Shown: positions 33,235 through 45,450 of the stretch, in pieces
How the letters are laid out: each line of letters starts with the position of its first letter
Numbering within the stretch: the stretch's first letter is position 1
Origin: Pardosa pseudoannulata
Taxonomy: Eukaryota; Arthropoda; Arachnida; Araneae; Lycosidae
Direction of reading: 5' to 3'
Length of the DNA stretch: 64,000 nt
NCBI GenBank assembly: GCA_032207245.1
Contig: CM063502.1
Location: forward strand, 64,666,544-64,730,543
Program-made: the position numbers and the translations under genes
Notes under the pieces: model-generated
Seen by the model: the letters and a program-made list of their open reading frames with translations, nothing else
Databases searched by the model: none
What the model was told of the DNA's origin: nothing

Positions 33235-33307
33235 AGCCACCAGTGAGGATCGAACTCACGACCCCTGGTTTACAAGACCAGTGCTCTATCCACTGAGCTA
33301 TTGCGGC
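33235..33307 (-). tRNA. tRNA-Thr (TGT)-like gene
   Basis: The minus strand gives GCCGCAATAGCTCAGTGG, ATAGAGCACTGG, TCTTGTAAACCAGGGGTCG and TGAGTTCGATCCTCACTGG. D stem GCTC/GAGC, anticodon stem CTGGT/ACCAG with TGT, and T stem GTGAG/CTCAC are all perfect. The acceptor stem GCCGCAA/TGGTGGC has one A-G clash and one G-T pair. It may be a functional tRNA or a recent pseudogene. The short sequence beside it (ACTACATTTGAAAACAA at about 33141) also occurs near the other tRNA-Thr copy. Confidence 0.6.
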
Positions 33308-34255
33308 TCGATTACTATTAACTAAAGTTACTATCATTTTTTTTTTTTAATAATCCATACAATTGCTTCATAAGATTTCCAAATTTTTTTTGTCTAAACC
33401 TTAAAATTCTGTAAATATTATAATTAACTTTATTTATTAATCAATTTAAATATCGATATTAGCAATTCGTTTGCAAATTATATCAGATCAATGGAAAGAA
33501 TTTTTATCCTATTTTTAAAAAAGACTGTAACACGGTGTTAATTTTTCATAGTTTTTCTTTTAAAATGATGCCTGAATTGGAAAAGTATATCACCAGTCGT
33601 GTCTGGTGATGCAAAAATTATTTGAAGCTATACAACTTAATTATTATTTTGAAGTATTTTTTTAATTCTCAGAAAAAATATAAGTGTATTAGTAGGAAAG
33701 CCTGTAAAAATAGGCTAAAATATTGACATAAATTATAATTAGTGTTAAATACCGTATTTACTCATCTATCAAATGTATTTAAAAATATATAAATAAATAA
33801 ATAAAAATTCAAGATGTGCCTTACAAACGGAATAGCTTGAATTAATTTTTATGCTATAATTATGCCATAATTAAGGAACTACTCGGAATAATTACCAAAT
33901 AATAATTAGTGCTTTCTGTATGATATGCGTATAATAAAAGCAGGTATTTAAGAAAAATAAATAAAAAGGTAAACATCTTACTCACTAGACGTATTGTTGC
34001 ATCTATATTTCATTCCCATTGCATTTCTACTCTAAAACAATCCTAGTGACATCAATTTAACTGACTTGACGACTTTGAGCAATTAATTTAACTTAGAATT
34101 TCTATCCTGTAACACTGTTTCCATTTTCTGTTGCATATTGCATTGCTTGTAACTTAAATGCTTCAGTATAATGAGATATTTTATCCCTCTTACTCGTACG
34201 TTGTCATACGTGAAATAATTATTAAAATTTTTATGGTTTCTTCCTTTTCAGCAAA
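33308..34255. other. Intergenic, no gene seen
   Basis: AT-rich. An 8-bp hairpin (ATCACCAG/CTGGTGAT) lies near 33590-33611. No gene supported. Confidence 0.4.
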
Positions 34256-34602
34256 AGTACAAGGCAATCCTATAAACAATTCAACAAATTTTTGAGAACT
34301 TGCTATTATTTATAATTTTATCGTTAGGATAGACATTTTATGATTTTTCGAATGTCGCACCAAAATATGCTTTTTCGGCAAGTTTATTAAATGAAATTAT
34401 AATAGATAGCTTTTCTATTACAAGCTTTAGTTTACAGTATTGTGATTACATTTAATATCAAATAAATCTCTTATCGGGAATTTTTTTTTCTTTACAACTG
34501 GCATTTTATGATGTTTAAAATGATAGCTGCTCAATAATAATGATAAGCTGTACTTTTCAAAGTAGTTTAAAGGTATTTGTTTTATTCTGTGCAGTGCATA
34601 TT
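34256..34602 (+). repeat. 350-bp direct repeat, copy B
   Basis: Partner of 32527-32872. The similarity stops abruptly at both ends, which suggests a repeat unit and not a large segmental duplication. Confidence 0.92.
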
Positions 34603-35089
34603 AACTTAAATTTAAGATAATCATCAACATATATTCAGTAGAAATGGATCGGTTATTAATGGATTGATACATTTCATATACTGCCTACTGTTGCAATCAT
34701 TTCCTGACTAATCGAAAAAAATTGATAAGAAATAAATATCCGAATTTAGGGAAAAGATAGGAGTCCAAGGCAGAGGCTTGGCTTTGAGGCTGTCAGCATG
34801 CAGACGCGACATAAGATTTCGCCCCCGCCTCCTGTTGTCAAGAGGATGAAAAAAAAATGAATTTTATAAAATAGTACTTAAAATCCTTTTATTTTTTAAA
34901 ATAATTTAAAGATTCTACAGGATATATTTCCACTTCTCTTTTCTAATTTATAAAGAAAGAATGACGTCCAATAATGCAGGTGACATTGGTAGCTCGAAAT
35001 ATAGTTATTCTATAATATTATTTAAACATAACACTACATATGTAGAAATCATTTGACATATTTTCAGTGATGTTTGCAACAAGTCACAG

Positions 35090-35420
35090 AATGCATCATA
35101 AGTAACCAAATTTAGAGAAAGGGGTGATTGTTCCAGCACTTCATTTTGCTAAATTGTCACATCTCTAAGATACTTTTTGGAGCAGGTCCATTGTCCCGAA
35201 CAAAGTTCGTATTTTTCTACACGCTGAGTGGCACCAATAAGTCTTCATAAAATTTTCTACCAGTGTCTTTAGAAAGTAAGAACAGTATTCTCCATTGTTT
35301 TATCTTTTTTATTTAGTTAATAAACAAAATTCCGTTTACATCCTCAAACACCAACGCCATGATCTCCCCTGCTGATAACTCCGTTTCCCTCTTTTCAGAG
35401 TTGAAGAGCTTGCTTCTATC
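35090..35420 (-). pseudogene. mariner transposase relic
   Basis: The minus strand reads ELSAGEIMALVFEDVNGILF then IN and stop. Further on in a shifted frame comes FVRDNGPAPKSILEM. From the family, SAGKVM..VFWD..G...IDYL and later the Q-D-N-A-P-x-H motif are mariner DDE transposase landmarks. The Asp of the second motif is present, but frames are broken and the rest is missing. The upstream ORF to 35600 is mostly not alignable by eye. Confidence 0.65.
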
Positions 35421-35752
35421 CACTGCACGGACTGTTATTTCGATTCTGGTGCGTATTGATGAGTCTATCTTTGCTCCATTGTCATATACCGTAGAAAAAT
35501 TTTGCTCTTTCTCTTCTTGAAACTGTACAAACACCCTTTGGAATGTTCTGTGGATTTTGATCTGCAGTGTCACACGCAGCATCCGTCTTGCGCAAAACAA
35601 ATTTCACGTGCAATTATCGCTTTAATAGTAACTGTCCACTAGCAACAACGATAGTGGGAGACTGGTATCTTGTCTTACAGTCGAAAAGAGACAGATGGCT
35701 AACAACGGAAGAATTCGTCCTACTCATGCAATGGACTACAAGAGTGGTACTA

Positions 35753-37690
35753 CAGTGGTTCTCAACAAGAGCGGCTCCGCCGCCCCGGGGGGTCAGGGAG
35801 CTTGTTTCGGGCAGAAGAGGGCGGTGGCCATGCTTTGGGAGATAGCCTATATGAGTATGTTTGAGCATTTAAAATTAATTTTAAAACTAAAAATCTATTA
35901 AATCGATTATCCTGTTTGCATCATTTCTACCAGTCATGAAACAAACTTACAAGACGGGCCAGAATTAGTAAATGTCATACATTTACTTTCCACGCTCATT
36001 AAGTTGGCCTCCCGACACTCGTAAAATTAAGTTTTCTCAACAGCATTCCATTGAGAGTTGTGAGTGCGTCGTTTGAGGGTGTATCAACAACAAATTTACA
36101 AATTTCAAAACTTTGGAATTTTTTCATGTTTGTTTTTAAAAATAGTCGTTACCAGTATATGAAAATTCCCTTTACCGTTATTAATCATGATGGATACATT
36201 GAAAGTCCTTTCAGAATGTAAGTTTCTTGAGTTGGTTTTCGTATTCTTCTTTCTGATCTTTCTACCAGTTTCGATATATTTTTTGTGTTTATTTGGGTAG
36301 TTGTCTAAGTACATGGGACAATTGGTATTTTATTGTTAACTAGAAATTTTGAGAAATAGTTATTTTTCTCTCGTCCTATCTTGTTGCAGAAAATGCTATA
36401 GGTTAACGAAAAAAATACCCGTCAATACAGTGCCTGTATTTTGACGTTCGAAATTGTTCAATCGACTCCCAACTATTTATGTGTTATCAAATGCAGAAGC
36501 ATCTTCAAAATATTCATTCTGAGAAACCAAATAAAAATTTGTGGTTTTTAACGAACATCAGGGACAAATTTCTAAAGACATAGCAAGCTTATCACTAAAA
36601 TGCAACGGATTGATAGTCTCTTAGAATGTACCAAAAGTAATTACTAAATCAGAGACAACTAAAACCATCGCAAAGAGTTTCTGCTGCCAGCTGTGAAGCC
36701 ATTGATGAAGCTCCTAATAAGGTGGCTCATCACAGTGGGTTCATCGCCCATTTGAAGAGGAAAATACCAGGTATTTTAACTGGTATCAGAGACTACTAAA
36801 ACCACCAGCAAAGAGTTGACGATGCCAACTGTGAAGGAAGTTTTAAAAATGGTTTTACACCATTTACCCGCGTCCAGTGAAATCTAAAATGCCTCATTAA
36901 ACAACGATACAATAAGACAACGAACTGATGAGATGCTGAAGACGTTGAAATATCCTCTTTATTGAAACATGCAATAAATTTTCTCTTCAAACTGATGAAT
37001 CAATCTTGCCAAATGATGAGATTTTACTGCTGGTGTAAGTTCAGTTTGTAATGAAGAAAAACATCATTTAAATTATGCTTTTTTGAAAGAAGTTTGTTTG
37101 CAGACGCTAAAGGTGAATTTATATTTAACACTGTCAAATATTATTTTAGAGATAAAAACTATTCTTCTTGCGAACGTTACTTCTGTTTCTGCTGGTGAAG
37201 CTCCTAATACGGTGGGTCATCATCATAGGTTTATCCCCCATTTGAAGAGGGAAATACCAGGTATCTATTAACTAAGGGACACAAAGATGATTTAACTGCA
37301 AAAAAATCTCAACGATCATTTGCGTCATTCATCTGCATATGTCATCTCTGTTGCAAACAAAATTCGAAATAATGATCTCCACTATCAATTATTAGGGAAG
37401 TTATATAAAGAGAAGAATGAAAAACTCAATTGTTTTCTTGTACAAGCCGAGATTCACTAGCTTTCTTCGCGCCTCACTTAATAAGTTCTGAAATCTTTTT
37501 GACTTTTCTTGAATTTTTCAAAGAGAAAGGTGTAGCTCTGTGAGAAAGATAAGTGCATTTTAAAATCTAAATTGCTTAGATGACCGATTTATTTGCAAAT
37601 TTCAATGGAATTAATTTGCAGTTCTAAGGCAACGAGATTCAACTGAAATCAAGGCTGATAACTGTATCTGTTATAAAATTTCACTTTACT
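35753..37690 (+). pseudogene. hAT-type element with ZBED/GTF2IRD2-like transposase relics
   Basis: CAGTGGTTCTCAACAAGAG at 35753 is a typical hAT terminal repeat. Downstream on plus, CYQMQKHLQNIHSEKPNKNL (about 36479) looks like a decayed BED-type zinc-finger end. FEIFQRE-like and GVALCEKDK-type text appears near 37510. TDLFANFNGINLQF then stop then GNEIQLKSRLI (about 37578-37650) matches the D-F-L-N-LN-LQ-QGK region of hAT transposases related to vertebrate ZBED5/GTF2IRD2. Stops and frameshifts abound. The right terminus was not found. Confidence 0.55.
36706..36780 (+). repeat. Short internal duplication (partner 37195-37270)
   Basis: GAAGCTCCTAATAAGGTGG and CCCATTTGAAGAGGAAAATA at 36706-36780 recur as GAAGCTCCTAATACGGTGG and CCCATTTGAAGAGGGAAATA at 37195-37270, 490 bases on. 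Both lie inside the hAT relic. This suggests a repeated unit or a nested short insert. Confidence 0.75.
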
Positions 37691-37888
37691 CATGGCCCTG
37701 CTCTCGACGGTAGGTAAGATAGGCGGCTGTTTATGACAGAAAATTTAGGAACGACAAAACTTAAGTGAAAATCAAATAAATTAATCAATATAGCTCACAA
37801 AAATATATTTTGATTTCGTGAATCAGAAAAATAAAATGATTACTCTATAAAAGTAATTTATTAAACTATTTTTATATAAACCGAAAAA

Positions 37889-39081
37889 CCATTACATGAT
37901 GACCATCCTATTAATAACATGTAGGACTACCTTTAGCCCTCAAAACCGCCAGCACCCGGCGTGGCATTGACTCCACAAGGTGATGATAGGCAGTCTGAGG
38001 TAATTAGTACCAAGCACTCACCAACTGGTCCTGCAATAGACACACATTGCGAGGGGGTAGCGTGGTAGCACGAATTTGGTTTTCCAGGTGGGACAACAAA
38101 TGCTCTATTGGATTAATGTCAGAGGAATTTGGAGGTCAAGAAATGGATTTAAAGTCACTGGAATATTCCTCGAACCACTCCCTGATGATTTGACCCTTAC
38201 GATGTGGTGCATTATCCTGCTGGTAATCACCATCCCCCGCCGGAAATATTGTTTTCATAAATGGGTGAGCCTGGTCTGGAATAATGTTCAAGTAGTGAAC
38301 AGACGTCAGGGATTGTTCTATGGGGATTATGTGTCCAAATGTGCTCTTGAAAACATTGCCCATATCATAATACTTCAGCCACTGGCTTGTTTCCGTCCAA
38401 CTGTGTATTGGGAGTCAGGGTTTCCTTTGGAAATCGGCGTATTCGCACAAGCCTGTCGATGTGATGGATCCGAAAATGTAATTCGTCAGACTCTGCAACT
38501 TTCTTCCATTCTTCTAATGCTTAATTCCCATCTTTCTTAGCCCATTGCGAATGCAGCTGGCGATGACGTGTCGTCAGTGCAGGGACATGTTTCTGCCTCC
38601 GGATACGTAGACCCATACGTAAAGATGCACGCTGCACATTGTGTTGAGAAACACTGTCTGGGTTGCCTCTGAGGTAGCTGGTGGTGATTTCGGCTCTTGT
38701 AGCTCTTCGGACACGGCGAACAATATGTGTATCAATACCCGTTCTCCTCTGGAATCAATGCAAAGTGGATGACATACGGCTTGCTGCGAATTGTAGGTTC
38801 ACCATCCATACACCACTTTCGATATGTGATCATAACAACTGTACGCGAACAGCCCACTAAATATTGATATTCTCAGTCGTTTCTGATATTGATTCCTCAT
38901 TCGCCAGGCCATAACGATTTGACCTTTATCGAAGTCGATAAATCAGCTGTTTTTCCCATTATGTCGCTAATCGAGGTATATCTGGAAAGAAAATGCATAG
39001 CAGCCTTATGTATTCCAACGCCAGCAGCGCACTTGTAGTGGTTTTGTTCCTGGGCTAAGGAAGGTGGTCATAATATAATGG
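37889..39081 (-). mobile_element. Tc1-like transposon with inactivated transposase
   Basis: Terminal inverted repeats are CCATTACATGATGACCATCC (37889 on) and, at 39081 inverted, CCATTATATTATGACCACC. The minus strand encodes a DDE_3 transposase relic. Near 38955 is MGKTADLSTSIKVKSLWPGE (the usual helix-turn-helix start). Then come YQQDNAPHRKGQIIREWFEE, NSSDINPIEHLLSHLE, the Asp and Glu of the DD34E triad, and the end MPRRVLAVLRAKGSPTCY. Stops and frameshifts interrupt it (for example after KSIS and after SAWY). The element is about 1.19 kb, short for Tc1, and dead. Confidence 0.85.
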
Positions 39082-39829
39082 ATTTATATAGTATCAGTAG
39101 CTTAAGTTAAAAAAAAGATAAAAAATTTTTTAAAGCTTGGACCGTTATTTTCGGGTTTTGCCTGCGTCAACAAATGAGGTAGAGCCAGACCTGCTTTACA
39201 GAACTATGTACTGTGTTTATATGTAGCAGAAAATAAATATCTTATCACGCAATTTTTCTTTTTTATAAATGATCGCTTATGATAAATTTCAGCTTATCAC
39301 TAATGAAGACGTGTTGTATTATTTACAACTGCTTAAATTTCACATTCCGTTTTCTCCCAGCAGTCCGTAATAATAAAAATTTAAGCTAGTCATTAATATA
39401 TTTGGAAGAAATAGTAGAGGCGTTAATTATCTATTGGATCAAAAAGAAAAGTGATTACGATGAATTAAACATATGAAATTACAGGATTAAAAATGTGAAA
39501 ACTTGAATTTTTATAAGTTAAAGGGCCTTAGTTAAATGAAAAAAATTCTTTTATTATTAAGATATTAAACTCCAAAACAAAATCTCTGTCTACTCATTAA
39601 CATACATTGTTCGTAATATGACGAAAGTATAATTTAAAAAATACCATCAAATTTAAGAGGGAAATGAATTTTTAATTATTTTTAAAATCCAATTATGGGG
39701 AATTTGAGTGCTTCAATTTCCTCTAAGATTGCTTCAATACATGAGTTAATGAATAATTCTAGTAGAAGTACAATATAATATTATGATAATAATAATAATA
39801 ATAATAATAAGGAAATATATCCCATTTAT
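39082..39829. other. Intergenic, no gene seen
   Basis: AT-rich spacer between the Tc1 relic and the NTPDase gene. An (AAT)n run of about 25 bases lies at 39785-39810. Confidence 0.45.
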
Positions 39830-40069
39830 CAGCGCAGTCTCAAAGTTGCATCACCAAAGTCGGTATTTTATTGGTTAATTGTACAACTGGTTCTACATCG
39901 TTTAGACAGTGCCTTTATTTTTTGAAAATAAACAAGAGGATCCGTATGTGCATGAAGTCGTCGGTGAGACAGATATGTACGGCCATGTGACTATTTTATG
40001 TTATATCAGGAAATAATCTAATGAATTAAATTTCTCGTATTTTAGATAAAGCAGCGAAACTCTTAACTA
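39830..40069 (+). promoter_or_regulatory. Probable promoter and 5' UTR of the NTPDase gene
   Basis: The stretch is richer in CpG than its surroundings and holds a CCAAT-type TATTGGTTAA near 39872. It leads to a coding start whose in-frame upstream codon is a stop (TAA just before CTA-ATG). The transcription start cannot be fixed by eye. Confidence 0.35.
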
Positions 40070-40080
40070 ATGCATAGGAG
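40070..40080 (+). CDS. ENTPD: NTPDase gene, putative coding exon 1
   Basis: ATGCATAGGAG before a GTGAGT donor. It joins exon 2 in phase 2 to give MHRRYECERLLNEMYTVY, with no stop and an in-frame stop just upstream of the ATG. The start context is weak (C at -3). Support is the exact phase fit to an otherwise unexplained open frame at the start of exon 2. Confidence 0.6.
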
Positions 40081-43000
40081 GTGAGTGTTATTCGAAATTT
40101 AACTTAAGATGGTACAACATTTTTGTAATTTATTCATAAAATCTGATTTATGTATATTACTGATTAAATATTTGTCATTTTTTATAATTCCCCCAGCACC
40201 TCCTCCCCCCAAAAAATTAAAAATTCCAGAATTTATTTTGAATTTGGATAGTATAAAAACTTCCCTACTAGCAACTGTTATTCCTGCTTTACCATTAATC
40301 AAATGTGCCATACAAACGGTAAGAAACGTGCAAGGATTATTTTATTAATGAAATAGTTGTTCGATATTTAACAGCTTCATTCAAAAGAAACAACTGATAA
40401 TTGTTTAGTCCAATAAGCAATTCTTAAGATTAAAGAAGAAGTAAGTTAGTAGAATCATTTTATTTTCTGAATGCATTCAGTGAATTTTTTTAAATACATT
40501 TTTTAATTTATTTTTTATTTGTGTTATAGTTTTATGATTTTGAGTATTTTTTAAATAAATTTTTATTAAATTATTCATTATAAATAAATAAATAGGCTGT
40601 GATACTTGGGATAATACAGTTTTCTAACATGGCATAATGTTTTAAAATTTCATAATAAGTTAATTTTTCTGTATGGCAGTGAGTCAGAGTTTTAAATCTT
40701 GTAAATTTACTCATGATATTTAGTTTATTTTTCATTTTTAAAGAAGCATTTTAGTCATATGATGTACATTTTTTCTGAATAAAATTAAATGCTCTGTTAG
40801 GTTTAAAGGATGGTGTTAAAAAATGAGTGCAAATATCTGGAATAAAGAAATAATAAATATTGATGATCATGGTATTGAATAGCACTATTTTAGTTTGTGA
40901 TTTTATTTCAATAAGATCATAGTTTAACTGCAATCTCAAGTATGAACTGGAAACTTTTGTTAACTAAATAATGATGATTTTTCTCTTCCTTGAACTTTAT
41001 TACATCATTTTTAGGGTTTTTGTAAAGTATGACTTTTAATTAGCTTCAGATTTTCATAATTTTTTTACTTTTATTTATTTCTGTGCATATGTTACATTAA
41101 TTGAGCTATAGAAATTTTTTTTTTCTAGGTATGAATGTGAAAGACTATTGAATGAAATGTATACAGTCTATGTAGAGAGCAGTCTTGCTAGTCCATTAGC
41201 AGGATCAGTGACTGTTGAAATAAACCCAAGAGACACAGTTCGAAAACTTATTAGTGATTTTTTATTTGCATTAGAGAGAGATGATGGTGTTCCTGGATTG
41301 GCTGTTTTTGATAAACATTATAATAAACTAGATTGGGATGCTACTGTGGAATCTCAGGGCATAAAACAAGGATCAAAACTGTATTTGGCTTATGATAGTA
41401 TGTTTCCCTTTAAAAAAAAAAAAAAAAAACTGGGCATATTTTATGTATTAAAAATAAGATTGTTTTTTTAATGTAATCCAGTGTTTATTTGTGCTACTAT
41501 ACTTTTTAAAACTTAAGTCTGTTTCATTTTGTAAATTTTCTTGCTGCTTAAATCTAAAAATTTAAATTTGTTTGGTGAAAAAACTTAAATTTAAAAAATA
41601 GAAGTTTACAGTTCTTTTGATTTTTTTAAACCTTTATATGAGATTTATATAGGTATTAGAAATTCTATAATTTTTTGTTTGAACTTCATATAAATTATTC
41701 AAAATGCTTATATTTTATTATATATGTTAAGCAACTTTAATAATGTTTTTTGAATGGTCATCTGTTTGTATATAATAATTTTTTTTTCTGTTTCTAGAAA
41801 CATCATTTTTAAAACCAGTTCATATTGCAGTTGTAGGATTTTTTACAATTTTCATAGCAACAACTCTCTTTATAACTACAACAGTTTTATATGAAACAAC
41901 AGGTGGAGATATACCTTTTGATGTATGTAGTTTTATATATAATTTTTTTTAAAGAAACTTTTTTTTCAAAGTATGCATTTACAATTTTATGTAGACAATT
42001 AGGGTAAATTAAAATATGAATTAAAATACTTTTTCTTCTAAACATTATATATTTATATATTTTTAAAATTTTGATCACAGTTGTATTCAGACTATTACAT
42101 AATTTTAGAGAGTAACAGAAATACAGTGCACTATAGCATCAAGAGCTATTTAAATTTTTATGTCAGTCTGGATTTCTAAAAAATTTTAGAAAAAAATATC
42201 TTTTTCGCATGCACAATGTTTTTTTTTTTTATTTTTAAGAAATATCACGTTTATATCTCATCATATATTCAATACTTTAATTTTAAATTTCAGTATGCTT
42301 TTCTTGAACATTGACAACATTTAGTTAAAAACCTTCGACTTTAGTTCCTAAAAATGGGAATTTTTTTTTATTGTTATAGAGAAAATGATTATATCTTCTA
42401 AATCATGATGCTATTTTTGCAAAAATTTATCTAAAAATTGTTAAATGTTACAAGATATATTACAAGTCATTTTAAAATTATGATATATTTATAATGCCAA
42501 AATTCTTAAAAAAAAAAATTTCAGTTTGTAAATAATCACTTAAATGATGCTCTTGCCAAAATTTTGCTGGACAATATTAGCATATTTTTTTGTGGTTAAA
42601 ATATCAGAATGAGTTGTTTAGTATTTTTTTTCCTTTTTAAGATATTTGAAAAAATGTCTAAAGTTCAAAGTGTCCAATGACTTTTGGCTGTATAATGTAT
42701 AAACACACATATATATATATATGTGTGTGTGTGTATGTGTATAATTTCACAAATCGCTTTGTCATTGAATCTTAATTGTTAGTATAAATTCATTGTAGTA
42801 TATGCCTATCACAGTACCATAAACATGGCTTTCATCTTATATTATAAAATCTTATGATATAAATTACTTTTGGCTGTCAAACAAAATACTGATTTCATAT
42901 ATATGTGTGTGTTTATGTCATATAATTTATATATTAAATATCTTTGTGGCTTATAACTGTAGAAAGTATTAGAATGTATTATTTTCTTTTTAGTATGGAA

Positions 43001-45400
43001 TTGTCATTGATGCAGGATCAACACACACTGAAATTTTTCTTTATCAGTGGTCTGGTAGCAAATTCAATGGTACTGGGGAAGTTAACCAAAGGAATTTTTG
43101 CTACATTGAAAGTATGTTATAATAAATTTTGTCATATCTTTTTTGAGTTTTGTAAAGATGTTTAAATAAAATATTTTATTTAAACATTTCTAATTTTCTG
43201 TAGTTAATTTATGGAATTTTAATTAATTTATGCTAAACCTTTTACTTAAAGGTTAAACAGATTTCCTTTCTAGAATATGTGAGTTTAAATTTACCGGGTG
43301 TTATGGATGTTCATAGTCATTTAGGAGATTATTTGGGAGCATCAGAGCTAACTTACTAAACTGAGGCATTTTGCATAAAGTCTATTTCAAATGGTTATAA
43401 ACATTCATGCTAACCAATAGAATTGGAACCAATGGACTACAGTACTGAAAATTAGACCTCTTTTTGTTTGGCTGATTTCAGAGTTAATACTTTTATTATT
43501 ATTTTAAATTATGTGAAAATTGGATTTCCATTTTTAACTGAATTTTCTCAAAACTTTTAAATTATATGTAATAAAATGCAAACCTGCATGTATATAATTT
43601 TTTTTTTTTCTGCTACAGTATAAGAATGTACTACAGTAGATAAAATGTTTTTATCTTTTAGAGGGCATAGCTGAAGGGTATGATCCTGCAGATATTGTTT
43701 CTTGTGTAAATAATGTGACAAGATCTTTGCCAAGTGATAATGCTACACCAGTGAAATTGTACTTAGGAGCTACTGCAGGAATGAGACTTCTAAAGTATGT
43801 ACCAGTCAATATTAAAAAAAAAAAAAAACTTTTCATTTATTTATTAACAAAAGTAGAAGAATTCTGATACTTCTTGAGATATTGTAATAGTCTAGTTCTC
43901 TTACACATTGATGAAAATTTATGCTTGAAATATTGCACTATGAGGTCACAGCTTCAATAGCCATTGTCTGAACTTTGTGTTTGTGTAAGAATTTGATTAA
44001 CAGGCATTACAGATACCTAATTAATAACTTAAGATGGGTGACTTAATTGTATGTGCAAGTGAGGATATTAAATTATTTTAAACAGTATTAAATGTAGAGG
44101 AAAATATTTGCTTTTCAGATTTATAGTATAATTTAGTAAAAATGGTTTTGCATCTGGGAAAATGTCTTTTAGAAAATATCTTTTAAATTTTATATCCAGT
44201 ACCACTGTAGTACTTTGACAAGGTAAGCTAGGGGAAACAGTTATCTTATAATAGTTAATACATATTTTGGATTTTTGGACATGAAAAGCAGGTAATTGAT
44301 TTATAAAAATTTATTATGTGTCCAAATGCTATAATCAATGGTAAATATGTAGAAATACCTAGCATTTACTCTATACCTGATGTTGAGTGATTCAAGTGTT
44401 GATTTAATTAGCATTCAGAACTTGAAAATTATCTATGCAGTTTAATGTTTTTATTAATTTTTTGTCATATTTATTTGCTTATGTGTATATTTACTCCAAT
44501 TGCATGCATAATTTGACACATACACATATATACATATAGACTATAAAAGTGTAATATATTTCCAAACAATTACATTTCTGTAAACAGTTATATTTTAATC
44601 TTGTATATGCTTATCTCTTTCTTTAATTCTGTTATTTTTCCATTTAGTCAAAGCAGCCCTATGGAAGCTCAGCTTATAATGACCGCAATAAAATATGCAC
44701 TGAAAACAACGTCAGTGCAGGAAGGATCAGTAGAAATAATTCAAGGACAGGATGAAGGCTTGTTCTCTTGGATCACAACTAACTTTTTAACCAAAACTTT
44801 TGTTCAAGATGCGGTTAGTATGTAGTTACTTTTATAGGGCCAGAGTCTGGTCAGGTACTATAAAGTAGAATATGTCCTGCAAGTAAATGGGAATTGTGGA
44901 CATCAAGGGGGTCTGCAGAAAAAGCAGTCCCTGATGATGTGTTCTGGTCAAACAGTTTTGACTCTAACTGCTGATGTGATAGTATGTCAGGATGAAGGTA
45001 ATTGAAGAATATGAACATAGAGTTTAATTTTACCAATGATTAAGTACCATTAATAAATCAATTTACTAGGACTTTTTCTGATAACTACCACTCTAATTTC
45101 AGTTACTTGTTATTTTACTTTATCAACCAGTTTTTTAACATTTGATAACTAAGCTTTTTGATAAAAGTGTCAAGGGTAACAAATTTTTCCAATTTTGAAA
45201 TTGAATTTTTAGCAAGATGGAGGAATTTGCAAAACTCATTCCAAAGGATTTTATACATACATAGATTTCCAGGTAAAAAAGAATACCAGAATCAATAGGC
45301 AAATAAATTGTCAATAAATGTAGGAATTCCAAGATCTGAAATTCTCTTCTTAAACAAGGTCAATGACTTTATAATACAAAATCAAACAAAAGGTGATAAG

Positions 45401-45450
<50 letters not shown>

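Noticed and set aside
35567..35901. Overlapping ORFs of 60-90 codons around the hAT terminus
   Set aside because: They conflict with each other on both strands and cross an element boundary. No protein features.
40194..40318. Possible exon with good acceptor and donor (CCCCCAG| and |GTAAGA) and a Pro-rich open frame
   Set aside because: It ends in phase 0, and joining it to exon 2 of the NTPDase gene hits a stop at once. No homology recognised.
42944..43165. 73-codon ORF overlapping the apyrase region 1 exon
   Set aside because: It is in another frame from the NTPDase exon and runs through both splice sites.
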